Source: Tetrahymena elliotti 4EA (lineage: Eukaryota > Ciliophora > Oligohymenophorea > Hymenostomatida > Tetrahymenidae). From it: a stretch of DNA of 64,000 nt. Shown here piece by piece: positions 34,265 to 47,000 of this stretch (position 1 is the first letter of the stretch; every line of letters begins with the position of its first letter). Both the position numbers and the translations under genes were made by a program. Below the pieces are notes generated by a model. It was not told the origin of the DNA. It was given only the letters and a program-made list of their open reading frames with translations, and did not search any database. Location: contig JH720382.1 of assembly GCA_000231825.2 (NCBI GenBank), positions 62,001 to 126,000 on the forward strand, given 5' to 3'.

Positions 34265-37200
34265 CCAAAAAAATAAATAATAATCATAGAGTTTTCTTTC
34301 ACTCAATATTTAGGCAGTTTATTGGAATAATAAATATTAAAATATTAATAAAAAAACTAAAAAATAAAAAAAATATATATTATCCAAATATTTATTGTAA
34401 ATATCTTATCAATCCAGAAAATGTTTTTAAATTCTATCCTCAATTTGATTAATATTCACTCTATCAATACTCTTATTATTAGTGAACTACTTTAAGCTGA
34501 GGAATGCAATTAAATATTTATTTAAGTAATATTAAATTTAATATAATTCATATAGATAGTTTAAATAAGTAAATAAAAATAAAATTTAGATTTTTATGAG
34601 AAAAGATGGGTTATTATATTTATTTTATAATGATTTCAACATTTAAAAAAACTTTTATAAATCAAGAAAAATTTTGAAGATTTTATTTCTTTTAAAATAA
34701 TTTAATTTAGAAAATTTAAATTATCTGTTCAAAATAATTATATCTTCATACCTGTCAAAAATATATCTCAAAATTCAAAATTTTCTAATAATAAATGAGT
34801 AATTTATAAAGAAGTTCAAATCAATATTTTTTCATTATTGGAAAAGCAAATTTCAAAAAAATGGTATGATAGTTTTAATAGTTTAACCAAAATTTAAATA
34901 AAGAAAACAATAAGAGGTTATTTATTCTAAAATGTTTTTTTGAAATCATAATCTAACTCAGTTCTACAATTTCAAGAAAGGAATTTTAAATTTCAAAAAG
35001 AAAATTTTTTTCTAGTTAAAGTAATAAAAACAGATAATTTTAAATATTAATATGAAGTAATTTACTAACATAATAATTAAGAAAGAGTTACGCTTTAATA
35101 TTATCTATCTATCAAAATGGCCAATCAAATTCTATCAAATAAATATGCCACAAAACTAAAAATTATTTAAATTAAATGATTAATTGTTTTTCAAATTTTG
35201 TAAAGTAAATATTATTAAGACTTTAGAAAAAGTTTATCAAATAAATATTAGATAATACAAGCTAAATTTAAGTTAAGCTCTATATAAATAAAGAAAGGTA
35301 TATAGAGTATGCTTTGTTGTATGTAAGTTAATGACAATAAGCATTACCATCATGATCCAACAAAAAAATGAGTAAAATTAATTAGTAAAACAAATACAAT
35401 CTGATTATATTAATTTGAACTGTAATTATTAAGATTACTCTTTTTAAAAACAAAAAATTTACAGATTTCTAGTTTGATCGTAGAATCATATATAAAATTT
35501 CTTTTAATTTTATTTTTTATCAAATTTAACTAGAAGGGAAAGTAGAAAAGCAATAATACATTTAAAAATTTTAATTGAAAATAGTCTTTGTTTTCTATTA
35601 TTTTTAGCAAGATAAATTTCCAAAATTGACCCATTTTTTCTTAAAAAATTGATTTTTAATTTAAATTAAAGTGCGCTCAAAAAATTTAATTTAACAAAAA
35701 AAGTGTAAAAAAGAAATTCTTTTTAAACCCTTTTTAAGAAAAGCAAAGATGAGGTCATTTTATTGATAAAATAAAGTTATGTCATAATTCACTGCCAAAA
35801 AAAAGCCTGATGGATTAAATATTTCATTATAAAAGATATTTAATAAGATCGATTTTATAAGATAAATTTTTTGATAGATTGGCTAAAAGTTTGAATAATT
35901 AAATTTTAATTTTTTTAGGATTCAAGCAAGAAATGAGTAAGCAAATTATGTATAATATTGGAATTAAAAATAAAAGTATAGTAACATGTTTAAAATTAGA
36001 AAATTGTTTTATCAGTTGTATGAGAAAATGCGAAATTATATAATAATAATTTGGTTTCGATTTTTTCTTTTACAAACTTAAATTTCTACAAAATAAAATT
36101 TTGTAGAATGATTTCTAAAATATTCATTTGAGCAGTTTCACCTGATTAAAAAATACAATTCTCAAATACAAAAACAATAAGTTTTAAACATATAAGATGT
36201 TGGAGAATTAACTGTTTTAATGTTAGATTACCTAAAATGAGATCTTTTTTTAAATCGGTTATTTAACTTTTAAAATTGTAAATGAATCAAACAAACTATT
36301 TATTACTTTGTGAATAAAAAAAATATTTTGAGCTATTAAAGATAAATAAATTTTGAATTTGTAATCTTCAAAAAAAAAATATTTAATAGATTTTCTACTT
36401 TGAGATAATACACTGATCCTTTTTACTTTACTGAAAAAAATATATCATAATAAAAAGATACTTAGGAAACGAGTAGAAGTTTTGAAAAAGAATTATGCAT
36501 AAGAGGGAAATTGGCATTAAAGGCTTATGAATTTCAATTAAATTTACTTTAGAAATAAATATAATATTGAAAAAAAGGATTTGATTTTGTTTGTTTTTAT
36601 TTATCCTTAACAAAAAAATTTTTAAGGAATAAAAAAATATTTATTTGCTCTTCTTTGGTTAGTTAGGTAGCAATTCTTATGTTTTAATTTAAGTTGAGAT
36701 GCTTAAATATTTAATTTACTTTTTTGATAGCACATTCGTACAAATTTCAGTAAATGTAAAAGGTGAAGTCCATATAAATGAGTCTACAAATTAAAAAAAC
36801 TTTAATTAAATTGATACCCAAAAGTTTTATGAGTTAATGGACTGTGTTTTTTTTGTTTGTAGAGGAGCAAACTTTATCTAAGTATTCGATCAAGAATTCT
36901 TTGGATAGCAGACTTAATAGGGTCAAATTTTTAAGGTTTAGAAAAGAGACATTGATTTTGATTAAATTTTGTTTCGGATTTGATCAAAGCTCAAATTAAC
37001 TCGAATGGTTATTAAGATATTTTCTGATAAATACATAAGAAGGCATAAAGATTTTAGTAATCGGTCTTTTCAAATCATCTAAATTAATATTTATAAATAA
37101 AGTACTCAATAATTGATTTGAAAAATGTCAAAAATAAGCTGATGATTAGTAAATATTTTAAAGTTATCTTCTCATTTTACACATATTCAATTGAGATATT

Positions 37201-38423
37201 GAATAATATTTTGCAAAAAATACTTTTTTATGTGAAAAAAGGCATTACTTTTAGCAAAAATTTTTCTGAAAAATATGAGAAAAGAAAAAAAAATATATAA
37301 AACAAAGAAGGTATTCTTTACTTTTAAATTTTTTAACAAATTTAATTTAATTGACTAGATGAATAGAAGAATGAGGTATGTAATTATATTTTTAATGTGG
37401 AGAGATTTGTTTACATGTCTATATATTTCAATTAAAATCGATTTGTTATTTAATCTATGAATCATAGTTATTTACATAACAAATATTATATGTTTTAAAG
37501 GTGAATGCAAAGCTTTCGTAAAGCGATTACTTTAAAATTTTTATCAATCTCGTAAGTTTTACAATTATTATTAAAAATAAATAACCAAAAAACTTCAATT
37601 TAGATTTATTTTAAAATAAACCAAGCCAAAATGTCTTTTTTTTCATGAAATTTGTTAGCTATTGAAAAAAATAAATTATTAAAACCTAAATATTTTTGTA
37701 ATATAGTGATTCAATAAGTATGACACCTGATTTAATTTATATTTTACTAGCGGAATCAAGAATGAGAAAACAATCAGCTGAATTTGATTTTCTGTTTAAA
37801 AAAATAATTAATTTCTGCTTGAAAAAAGAATGAAGTGATGCATGCACACATAATTTTATTTATGGGGCAGTCAGTTGTTAACAAGTTAAAAGGGAAAAGA
37901 AAAGGAAAGCAGCTAATCTAATAATTTAATTAAATGGAAAAAAATAATACGTAGGATATTCATTTAATTTTGAGGTAATAATACGCACTATTAGATTTTT
38001 GGAAGAAAGACAAAAGTCTTAAGGTTCCCCATGGCTTTTGAGATAAATAATTAAACACTTCAAACAAAATTAAAATACAAAATCACTGCAAAAAAGAAAT
38101 CTCTTAAAAGAAAGAAAGATTAGCCTTTTGTCTCAAAAAAAGAGACTCTTTCCCTCTCTCAACCTTTTACTAAAATTCATTTATTAATATATCTCAATTT
38201 AAATAACAAGTTAACAAATAAACAATAAATCTTTTTCCTAAAGCGCTAAAGACTTTTTTGTACAATACTAACAACATAATAACAACAATAGCCTATAATA
38301 GCTCATATTCTATCCCTATTACCATTTTACATTATTTAGGAATAGAATTAAAATTTTCATTTTTGACTGTAAATAACAAGAATTTAATTTAGAATATACT
38401 CTTAATACCGCTAAATCACAAAC
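34265..38423. other. Gene-poor 4.1 kb AT-rich region
   Basis: I searched both strands with the ciliate code and found no convincing gene, repeat array or RNA. All frames are short and have the composition of spacer DNA. A somewhat less AT-rich patch at about 36840-37090 might be a decayed coding remnant, but no family is recognisable. The last part must include the promoter and 5' leader of the gene at 38424. Confidence 0.5.
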
Positions 38424-41165
38424 ATGTTTAGAGATACTCAAGAAGACTACTTAAGATACCTTCTCTTTGATGATTAAGAAGATGATTTCAACTTTTTCAA
38501 CAGCGGCATGAGCCAAAATCAGCCCAACAATAGCAACATGGATGGAAACATGCTTTTTAATCAAAATGATCAGATTTTAGAAACTGAAAATGTAAGCCAT
38601 TTATTATTTATATATTTTATGTCAACTTTTTTAAATTTATACACAAATTAATTTTAATAGTGCATTTATTAACCAATTAAAATCACTCCCCTTTATTCTT
38701 CTTCTTTTTATTGTTTCAAAATCCTCAAATTTCAAGTTTATCAATCATCTTTCACTCAGCCATTCATCAACCTTTGAGAAAAATTCATGTAGAATATAAA
38801 ATAGACATATTTTGTTTTTTGATGGGTTGAGATAAATATTTTGAAAAATTATAAAATAGAAGTGATTTAAAAATTTTTTTTGTTTGGTTGAATATGACTC
38901 TTGTGCTTTATTTAAAAATACTTTGTTAAAATAATACTCTAGGAAAATGTATTCAATAACTTTTTATTTTTAATATTAATTAAGATTCCTTTTTCAACGA
39001 ATAGTGTGTATAACAACAGTAAAATAAATGAGTTTGAGAAGCAATAAGAAGAAATCAATTAACACTTGACTGAAATTAATTTAAATGGTAATAATGAAGC
39101 CAGATATCCAAATGGCAGCATTCCTCTTACTGAAAATTATCGTAATAGCTATACTTAGAACAACGAAAACCAAATCTAAAATACAGCTGCCAAATATAAT
39201 AACTTAAGCTACGATATTAGGGATGGCTAAGATAATACTAGGTTTGATGATTATGGAAATTAAATTAATAACCCAGCAGGATACTATCCTAAATAAGTGG
39301 ATAGTGGAATTAATGAAAACAATGGATTAAATTAGTCTTTGTATATGCAACCTACTCATTTAAATGGTAGTAATTAGTACAATAATTATACAGCTGATAT
39401 TAATGGCAACAAAGAATAGAATTTAAATTATGATAATCGTTTAGGATCTCCTGTTTAAGAAGGAAATCTGTACTTTTAATCACCTTAATAACCTATCTAA
39501 CAACCTAATTAATAATATGATATGATTTCTTCACCTAACTAATAGCCTGCCATTCCATACAATGAAGAATACTAAGGCAATAATTATTATTCAAACTAAC
39601 AAATTCCTAGAGAAAATGGAAATTACTTTAATTTAAATACCCCCTTGCAAAATAATAGCTACTTTGTTAAACAAGAGTAATAGTAGTAAACTGCAGCTGT
39701 AGACCCAAATTCGTATGAGGTAGGATATGCAAAGGACGTATATAATTAAAATAACAGCTATCAATAATAGGGAAATTTTGTAAACTAGAATGGTGCTGAA
39801 GATTACTATTCAAATTAGAATAGACAATACCCATAAAATTAAGAATTGAATAAATAGTCAGCAGACCAATTTTACGCACCTTAATAGAATTAAAATTTAT
39901 ACAGACCTTAATACAATGATTAAAATTAGAATGGATAACCCTTGTTTAATAATTAATTGTAGTAATAATACTATGATAACTACAAAGCGTAAGACACTCA
40001 AGCTCAGTAGTAACAAAATTAGACAGCTCTGATTGGTTAAGTGCCAATCCTTAAAGAAATGAGAATGAGCAAACGTAAAAGCACAGCATCAAAATAATCA
40101 AATGGAAGCTAGTTATCCAAAAAATCTTCTGTCAAGGAAACCTAGCAATAGAAATATGAAAGAAAATATCAAAAGGCCTAACAATCTTAAAAACTTTAGT
40201 CTTAGATAATCAGCTCTATAAATTAAAAAAACTAACAAGCATCTTCAGCCACGACTCTTTAGTATAATGGATAAGGAGGTAATATTGATAGCATAAATGC
40301 TTCTCAATATAGCAGTACTGATAACAATTTACCAACAGAAGCAGTTAGCAGTAATAGCACAGCATACACTGCAATTTAATTTAACCATACCAATTCAAAT
40401 TAACCCAATAATACTTTCAATAATTAGAGTTCATATTAATCTAATTACTATAATGAAAATAATAATGATTACTCTCATCCTCATCACCACCACTGCTGTC
40501 ACGAAGGAGATAGTGATAGTGAAAGTGAAGATGAGATCCAAAATGAAGAAATGGATTAGCATGATCAACACAACTCCCTGTTACACAGTGGAATCTAAAA
40601 TTCTTCTTAGCTCAATGATAGCAATAGTAACGATGATGGTAAAAACAAATGTGACTTATCTTGCGACTAAGAAGGTGATTCTGAAAAGAACTCAAAAGCC
40701 GATGAAATTGCTATTTTAGCTGAATCTATCAAGCATTGCAACAAGAAGAATGTTGTAAAGAATATTATGAGCGCATTTTTGACATTCATGAATGATCGCA
40801 AAAATAAAATCTATACAAGACAAGAACAAGAAACTATCCCCACCTTGTATTACTCTCAAGGAAAAGAAGAGGGTTCTACAGAGGATGAAGACTAAATTGA
40901 AGAAATACGCAAAAAATTCAAACGCTATATCAGTTAGAAAAGTTTAAATCATTACACTGTCCGCTTGCTTATATTACATCCTAATTATGGACCTATATTT
41001 AAACATTATTTAACAAACCCAATCAAAAAGTGGATCAATAACTCAAAAGTAGCTGATCTTGGTGCTCACATTAAAATGATTGGTTTCTTCTTAGCATGCT
41101 TCTAAGACAATCGTGTGCTTGAAGAATTGAAAAGACACGAAAAGAAGAGAGCTCACTTTTCATGA
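38424..41165 (+). CDS. Asn/Gln/Tyr-rich protein with compact C-terminal domain, 782 aa
   Basis: Exon 38424-38591 (gtaagc donor) joins exon 38985-41165 through a 393-base intron, phase 0, ending at TGA 41163-41165. The first exon encodes MFRDTQEDYLRYLLFDDQEDD, acidic and aromatic. Residues 57-550 are an Asn/Gln/Tyr/Pro-rich low-complexity stretch. At about 553-562 comes a His/Cys cluster (HPHHHHCCHEGD), followed by an acidic Ser-Asp-Glu run. From about 625 to 782 the chain has normal composition: SIKHCNKKNVVKNIMSAFL, then FKRYISQKSLNHYTVRLLIL and a basic helical end. That final domain looks folded and conserved, but I cannot name it. The layout resembles a low-complexity regulator with a C-terminal interaction domain. 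The function is unknown. Confidence 0.88.
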
Positions 41166-44013
41166 AAAACAAAAATTAAAATATCTTTTTAAAAGAAAAC
41201 TCAAACAAAAGCTAACAAAAAAGCAAATAATAAAATATCTATCCTTATACTCTTTTTTTTCTATGATATAAATAAATAAATAACCCTGTAAAAATAGCTT
41301 AGAAACATAACATAATAATAAATTAGCAGAGCCTCTCCTCCCATTTCAATAAATCTTTTCATCCCTTCTTTCTCTATCTATATAAAATAAACCATAATCT
41401 AATTACCTATAGCAATTACTAAAATCACATCATTTTTTGTATTTATCTTCTCATTTCCACCTAGTTATAGAATATATTAATTTAAACCCACTAACATCAG
41501 TATCTTATAATCATATTACTTATATATTCCGCTTTTTCCTTCCTTGAATATTAACAAATATTAAAAAAACAAAGTCATAAATAAACAAGCCAAGCAATTA
41601 AAGAAATAATCAAACAAATAAAGTGATCATTTCGTTAAGTAGTCTTTTTATGCATGAAATTGTTCTTTTAAAAGCACAAAGTTAAATAAATTTAGTTAAA
41701 GCTTTTCTTTTCAAAAAGAAACATTAATAACATTATTTAAGTGTTTGTACTAGTGATTATTGGCATAAGCATAATATCCTTAAATAATATTTCATACGCT
41801 CAATTGAGACAAACGAACTTTATGATTAAAATATCTAAGCTACATTAAATTATAATAATAAGGGATATTATTATTTAGAATAAAAATAAAATTAAACTCA
41901 TTTCATAATTCACTTAATTTATTATTTTAATGTATAAAAACCTTTCATTTTTAATTAATTTTATTTATATAATTGTAAATTTGTATATTTGAATATCAAG
42001 TTGTTTATTTATCTTTGCACGATTATCTTTTATAAAAAGCTCTCAAATTGTTTTTTGTTAACAAAATTAACAATCTACTCATTTTATTTACAAACACATT
42101 TAATTTATAAAAAAGATGATCAAATATCTGAAATATTTTGTAATAATCAAAGATTGTTTGTGTAAATCATGTATTAAAAATTTAAAAAACCTAATTTTTA
42201 TAAAATATCTTTTATGGTTTAATTGTAACACCAAAGATTTCTTGTGCAAAGCAAATATTACAAGTTTTAAAAAATCTAATTTTTATAAAATATCTTTTAT
42301 GGTTTAATTGTAACAAAATAGTTTCTTGATGGGTACTATTAAAATTTGCTTAGTAGTTAGTTATATTTGGTTTTTTTGTAATTTTAATTTCTTTTAATTT
42401 TCAGAATAATTGTATCTTTGAGAAAACAAATATCTTTATTACTTAAAATTGATAAAAGCTTCTTAATTTGGATAAACAAGAAAAAATACACATGGCAAAA
42501 TAATATATAATAGGTTTTTTGTAATTGTGAATTGCAATTTTACAGATTTAAAACAAAAAAAATTGCTATCAATAGATCTTTTAATACGTTTCCTATTAAC
42601 TTACATCAATACATTCAAAAGTGAAAAATATCTTTAATTAATTATATCAATAAAAATAAAGATGATTTATTATAAATTAAGTAATCAATTACTTCCTCAA
42701 GTAATTTCTTTTTGTTACTATTTTTTAAATTTTTAACCAATAATTTAGATATTAGATACTGGTAAATGTCAAAGTGATAAATATCTACATCCAAACAATC
42801 AAAATTTTTAGAAAGATTTATACAATTATTGTATTCGTCAACAAAAATTAACATGTCTAAATAAAATAAAAGAAATTAATAATCAAATGAAACTACTCAA
42901 AACATAAGTTCTTTTTCTATTGTAAAAAAATTTATCTCAGAAAAATTTTAGTTTTAGCTTACCTTTTTAATAATTTGAAAAGACGCTAGTTACTTTAAAA
43001 ATCTTTGAAATCACCCATTTTTATTTTTTAACAAAAATACTAAATTTTTTATAAAATTTCTATTGGTTTAATAGAAAAAATTTTGAAATCTAACTCATAT
43101 AAATAAAAAGTTTTAAATTGATTCATAGAGAATCAATATTACAATTTAAATTAATATGGCTTAATTTATTAAGATTGAATATATAAGCTTAACATTAAAA
43201 TTATTTGTTGGGGATGAAAAAGTTTGGAAACTTTCTTCTATTAATTATAAAAATTAATTAATTAACAACTTTTGATAATTTTTAAAAAAATATTTTAATT
43301 TAACTATTTTGAAATTAAGTTTTTAAATTTGCTAATTTTATTTATTGAATTTTTAATTTTCTTTAAAGATTATTAAAATTCCATTTTGAAATATTAGAAT
43401 TCCTTTTATGCTTTCTTAGATTATGTGAAATTATATTTGCTATCTAAATAATATTTTTATTACCAATATACATTTTTGATAATTAATTAACTGTATTTTT
43501 TATTAGCAAAATTTATAAATAATAATAAATTAATCAAAACCATCAAACTTTTGTTTTAATTCTAATTGCATGCTCTATTTTATGATTGAAAAATTTATTT
43601 TATAAATTTAACTCAATTAATGAGTAAAAAAAAATATTTAATTTATCTAATTATTTTAAAAAACCAAAAAGTGAAAATAAATTTTTGGTATTTAATATGA
43701 TACAAGTCCATTTTCATTATAATTAGGCTATTATCAAATTAATTAAAATTTAGAATTTCAATCAATAACTATAATAACTATGATTTTCATTATGGCTAGA
43801 AATAAAATATTTTTTATATTATCTTTTAATACTATTTTAATTAAACACTTACTACGCTATGTATCAAAATTAAATATGAATATCATAAATTTAAAAAGTT
43901 TCTGTTAGAATTAAGAGGAGTGACTCATTAATTGATAGCTAAAGATTTGTCTGATTATTTCTAAATAAGCAATTAATTTATTTAATATTATTAAACTAAT
44001 TTTTGAAGTGAAA
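41166..44013. other. Intergenic 2.8 kb AT-rich region
   Basis: No gene was recognised on either strand. It contains a two-copy 85-base tandem repeat at 42147-42316, listed separately. The first several hundred bases are comparatively C-rich and may be a long 3' untranslated region of the preceding gene. Confidence 0.5.
42147..42316. repeat. Tandem duplication, two copies of 85 bp
   Basis: The segment with core taaaatatcttttatggttt is present twice, 85 bases apart (the matching ctaattttta blocks start at 42191 and 42276). The halves beginning caaagatt are about 75% alike, and the cores are identical for about 40 bases. It lies in spacer DNA. The frame that runs through both copies is a by-product of the repeat. 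Confidence 0.75.
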
Positions 44014-47000
44014 ATGTTTGAAGAAGAATAGGAATAGGATAGAGAACTTGTTCATTAAATTTTATGTGAAGTTCTTGGTGAAAATTATTTGATTGAACCT
44101 TACGATGATGGTGAAGATTCTTCTAGAGTATCTTCAGTGGATTTAGTACATAAAAATTCATTAATTAAGTTTAACATACTCAAATATTTTATTATTCATA
44201 ATTTTTTTCTGAAAACTAAAGTAAGCTTTGGTGGAAGAGTAAAGTGTTTCAAGCAATAGTTTATAAAGTGGAAGAGATGGTAGGCTAGGAGGTTTTGAAA
44301 ATAATAAAAATGAATTTGAATAAGGAGAAGTTGAAAATATTTTAAGAGTTATTGAGAAAAATGAGAAGAATAAATAAAGTAATTAAGATGTAGGTTAGGA
44401 TAGTGATCTAGATGATGATAACTCATCACAAGCATTAGACAATTCTTAAATAATGAAGGATTAGACTAATGATGATATGTTGGATGAAGTTGGAAGATAA
44501 GAACTGAATGATTTGATTATTTCAGCATAGGAAATACAAAAAGCAGATAGAAAATATCCTCAAATTTTCTCATAAATTTAAGAATAGAATTTTGTTTAGG
44601 GTGACAACATAAACTTTTATCTGCATAACCTAGTCTACAAATTTTCTTAGAAACATTCATAGTTTTTGTTTACTTGCTTTTAAGTAATAAACTTAATGCT
44701 TTTTCATTTTATTATTCTCTTAAACTAAAAAAAATGTTTGTTATCAGCCTGTTTCAAAAAGCAGAAAACACTCCAAATTAATTATATCTTAATTTTTAAT
44801 ATAAATAGATATATTAAGAAAATAATTGCTTAGAAAGACTATGCTTAGGATGTTAAGATGGGTCAGTCGTAGTCCTAGATGCTAACCCTAATTCAGGATA
44901 GGAAAATTATAGTATCTTTAAGTTGAATCAGCAAATACATGGAGCTATTTCTTGTATTGATGTCTCTTATAATGGAAATTTTATTGCAACAGGTTTTGTT
45001 GATGGAACTTTAGGATATTGGGATATTTCAAAAAAGTAATGTGTAAAGGTAATATCAAATCTTTTTGAGAGTTCCGTTTTATAAGTCAAATTCTTGAATG
45101 CAGAATAGTTAATTACAAGTGATAATAGTGGTAATGTAATGATAACAAAAATAAAAAAGAACTTATTTGCTTACAATAATGAAAATAAAGTTCTTATTTC
45201 TAACTCCACTTCTCCTTTTTATTAAATTAAACTAAGGAGAGCTATTTATAACTCATAAGGATAGCAAAGACCATGTTTACTTGCAGCTTTAATTTGTGTT
45301 GAGTTTGTGTTAATAGTTATGATAGAGCCTTAAGTTGTGAATATAACAAGAATTGATAATGAATAAAATAACAAGATTATATACTTTTCATGGACACCAA
45401 TAATTCAGAACTCTCCTCCTTAATTTGCTATTTCATGCGATACTCTAATTAAAATTTTCTAAATTGACAATATCAAAGAAGATGCTTCACAAAAAATAAT
45501 TAAAAAAATATCTTTTTAGAGGTACTTCTATAGTGAAAAAGAAATCCTTTTTATGGAAATCTTGAATGAGAATTTAATATTTTATTTAGATCCAAACAAT
45601 CTTATATCTATTGTCGCTGTTAATAAATTTAGAAGCTCAGATACTTTTTAAATTATTCCATAAAGCACTCTGGCAGAAAAGTAAATAATTAATTAGTATT
45701 ATTATTTTTACTTAACTCAAATTAAAAGCAATAGATACATCTAAAAGCATGAAGAAATTAAAGAAGCAGTCGTTTATAGAGATTTATTGAAATCTGAAGT
45801 TTATTTTCATATGTTTGTCAAGGTTAATAATGAATTAATTAGAAGCTGCTATGCTAACTCTGTAAATGTATATAACTAAACTATCTACATTCTAGGTAAT
45901 TTATTTAAATATAAATTAATGCTCCCATCAAATTGATTTTTTATTCTTTTTTAATTTAAAATGATAATATTTTAATGTGGCATTATAAATTATTTAGACA
46001 GTAGAAATATTGTGAATGCTCAACTGTAATTCTGGGAAGTATATATTAACAAACTGGTTGAAAAAAGTGATTGGATATAAGCACTCTTTAAAATAATTCA
46101 AATTTTTGAAGGAAGGGATCTCCTTTACTCTCATCTTTCCTCCTAAAAATTAGAGAGACAAAAATAATTAAAACGTTTTGTTGAATCAATGTACATAAAT
46201 TAACACATTAGAGTTTTTTTAATTTAATTTTAAATTTAAAAGATCAAGAAGATATATTGAAGAAGTAGCCTCAATTTTAAGTGAATCAAATAGTGAAGAA
46301 CTATGGGTTATGAGAATTTCTACTTTGACAGAGTTTTTGCTTTAACTTGAATTTTATGATTTTATTTTTGAAGACCTTTTTATTATGTTTGAAAATGTAA
46401 GAGCTGACTAGTATTTCATCAAAATTTTAGAACCATTTATTTTAAGAGGATAGGTAATATTTCTATCTTAATAAAATTATAAATTTACTATTTTTAAATA
46501 ACAATAGATTAAATCTGTGCCTGCTTTGGCATTTAGGAAAATTTTAAACTACTTTTATTCAGAAGCAAAAGACAAAATTCATTTAGTTAAAAAGTTGATA
46601 GTCAATCTAGATTTAGAAAGAATGGACGTTGATAATATGATTAGAATATGCAATGAAAAAAAACTATTTTCAATGCTTGCTTATCTTTACCCAAAGAATA
46701 ATTTAGATTTTAAGACTCCTGCTTTCGTGTGCTATGCTAATTATTTATAAGGATAAAAGTTGGACAACAAAACTGCTTACTTCTGTCTTTGGTATTTGAG
46801 ATACACACTTCAAGGCAACTTGTTTCCAAATGATTTCTTGGATAATAAATCACAAACTGCCGTATTTATTTTATTGATTAAATTTTATATGTTTCATTAA
46901 AAGGTGATTCATATTTTTTAAAATTAAAAATAGGCAGTAAAACAATTAGTTTAATGGGTTTTTGTTAAAGAAACGCTTGAAGAATTAATTAAAATTGATT

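Noticed and set aside
40297..40719. 140-codon plus-strand frame
   Set aside because: It is an alternate frame inside the 782-residue protein, which stays open under the ciliate code across the whole region.
42116..42307. 63-codon frame with an internal repeat
   Set aside because: It is generated by the 85-base tandem duplication in spacer DNA, and its composition is not protein-like.
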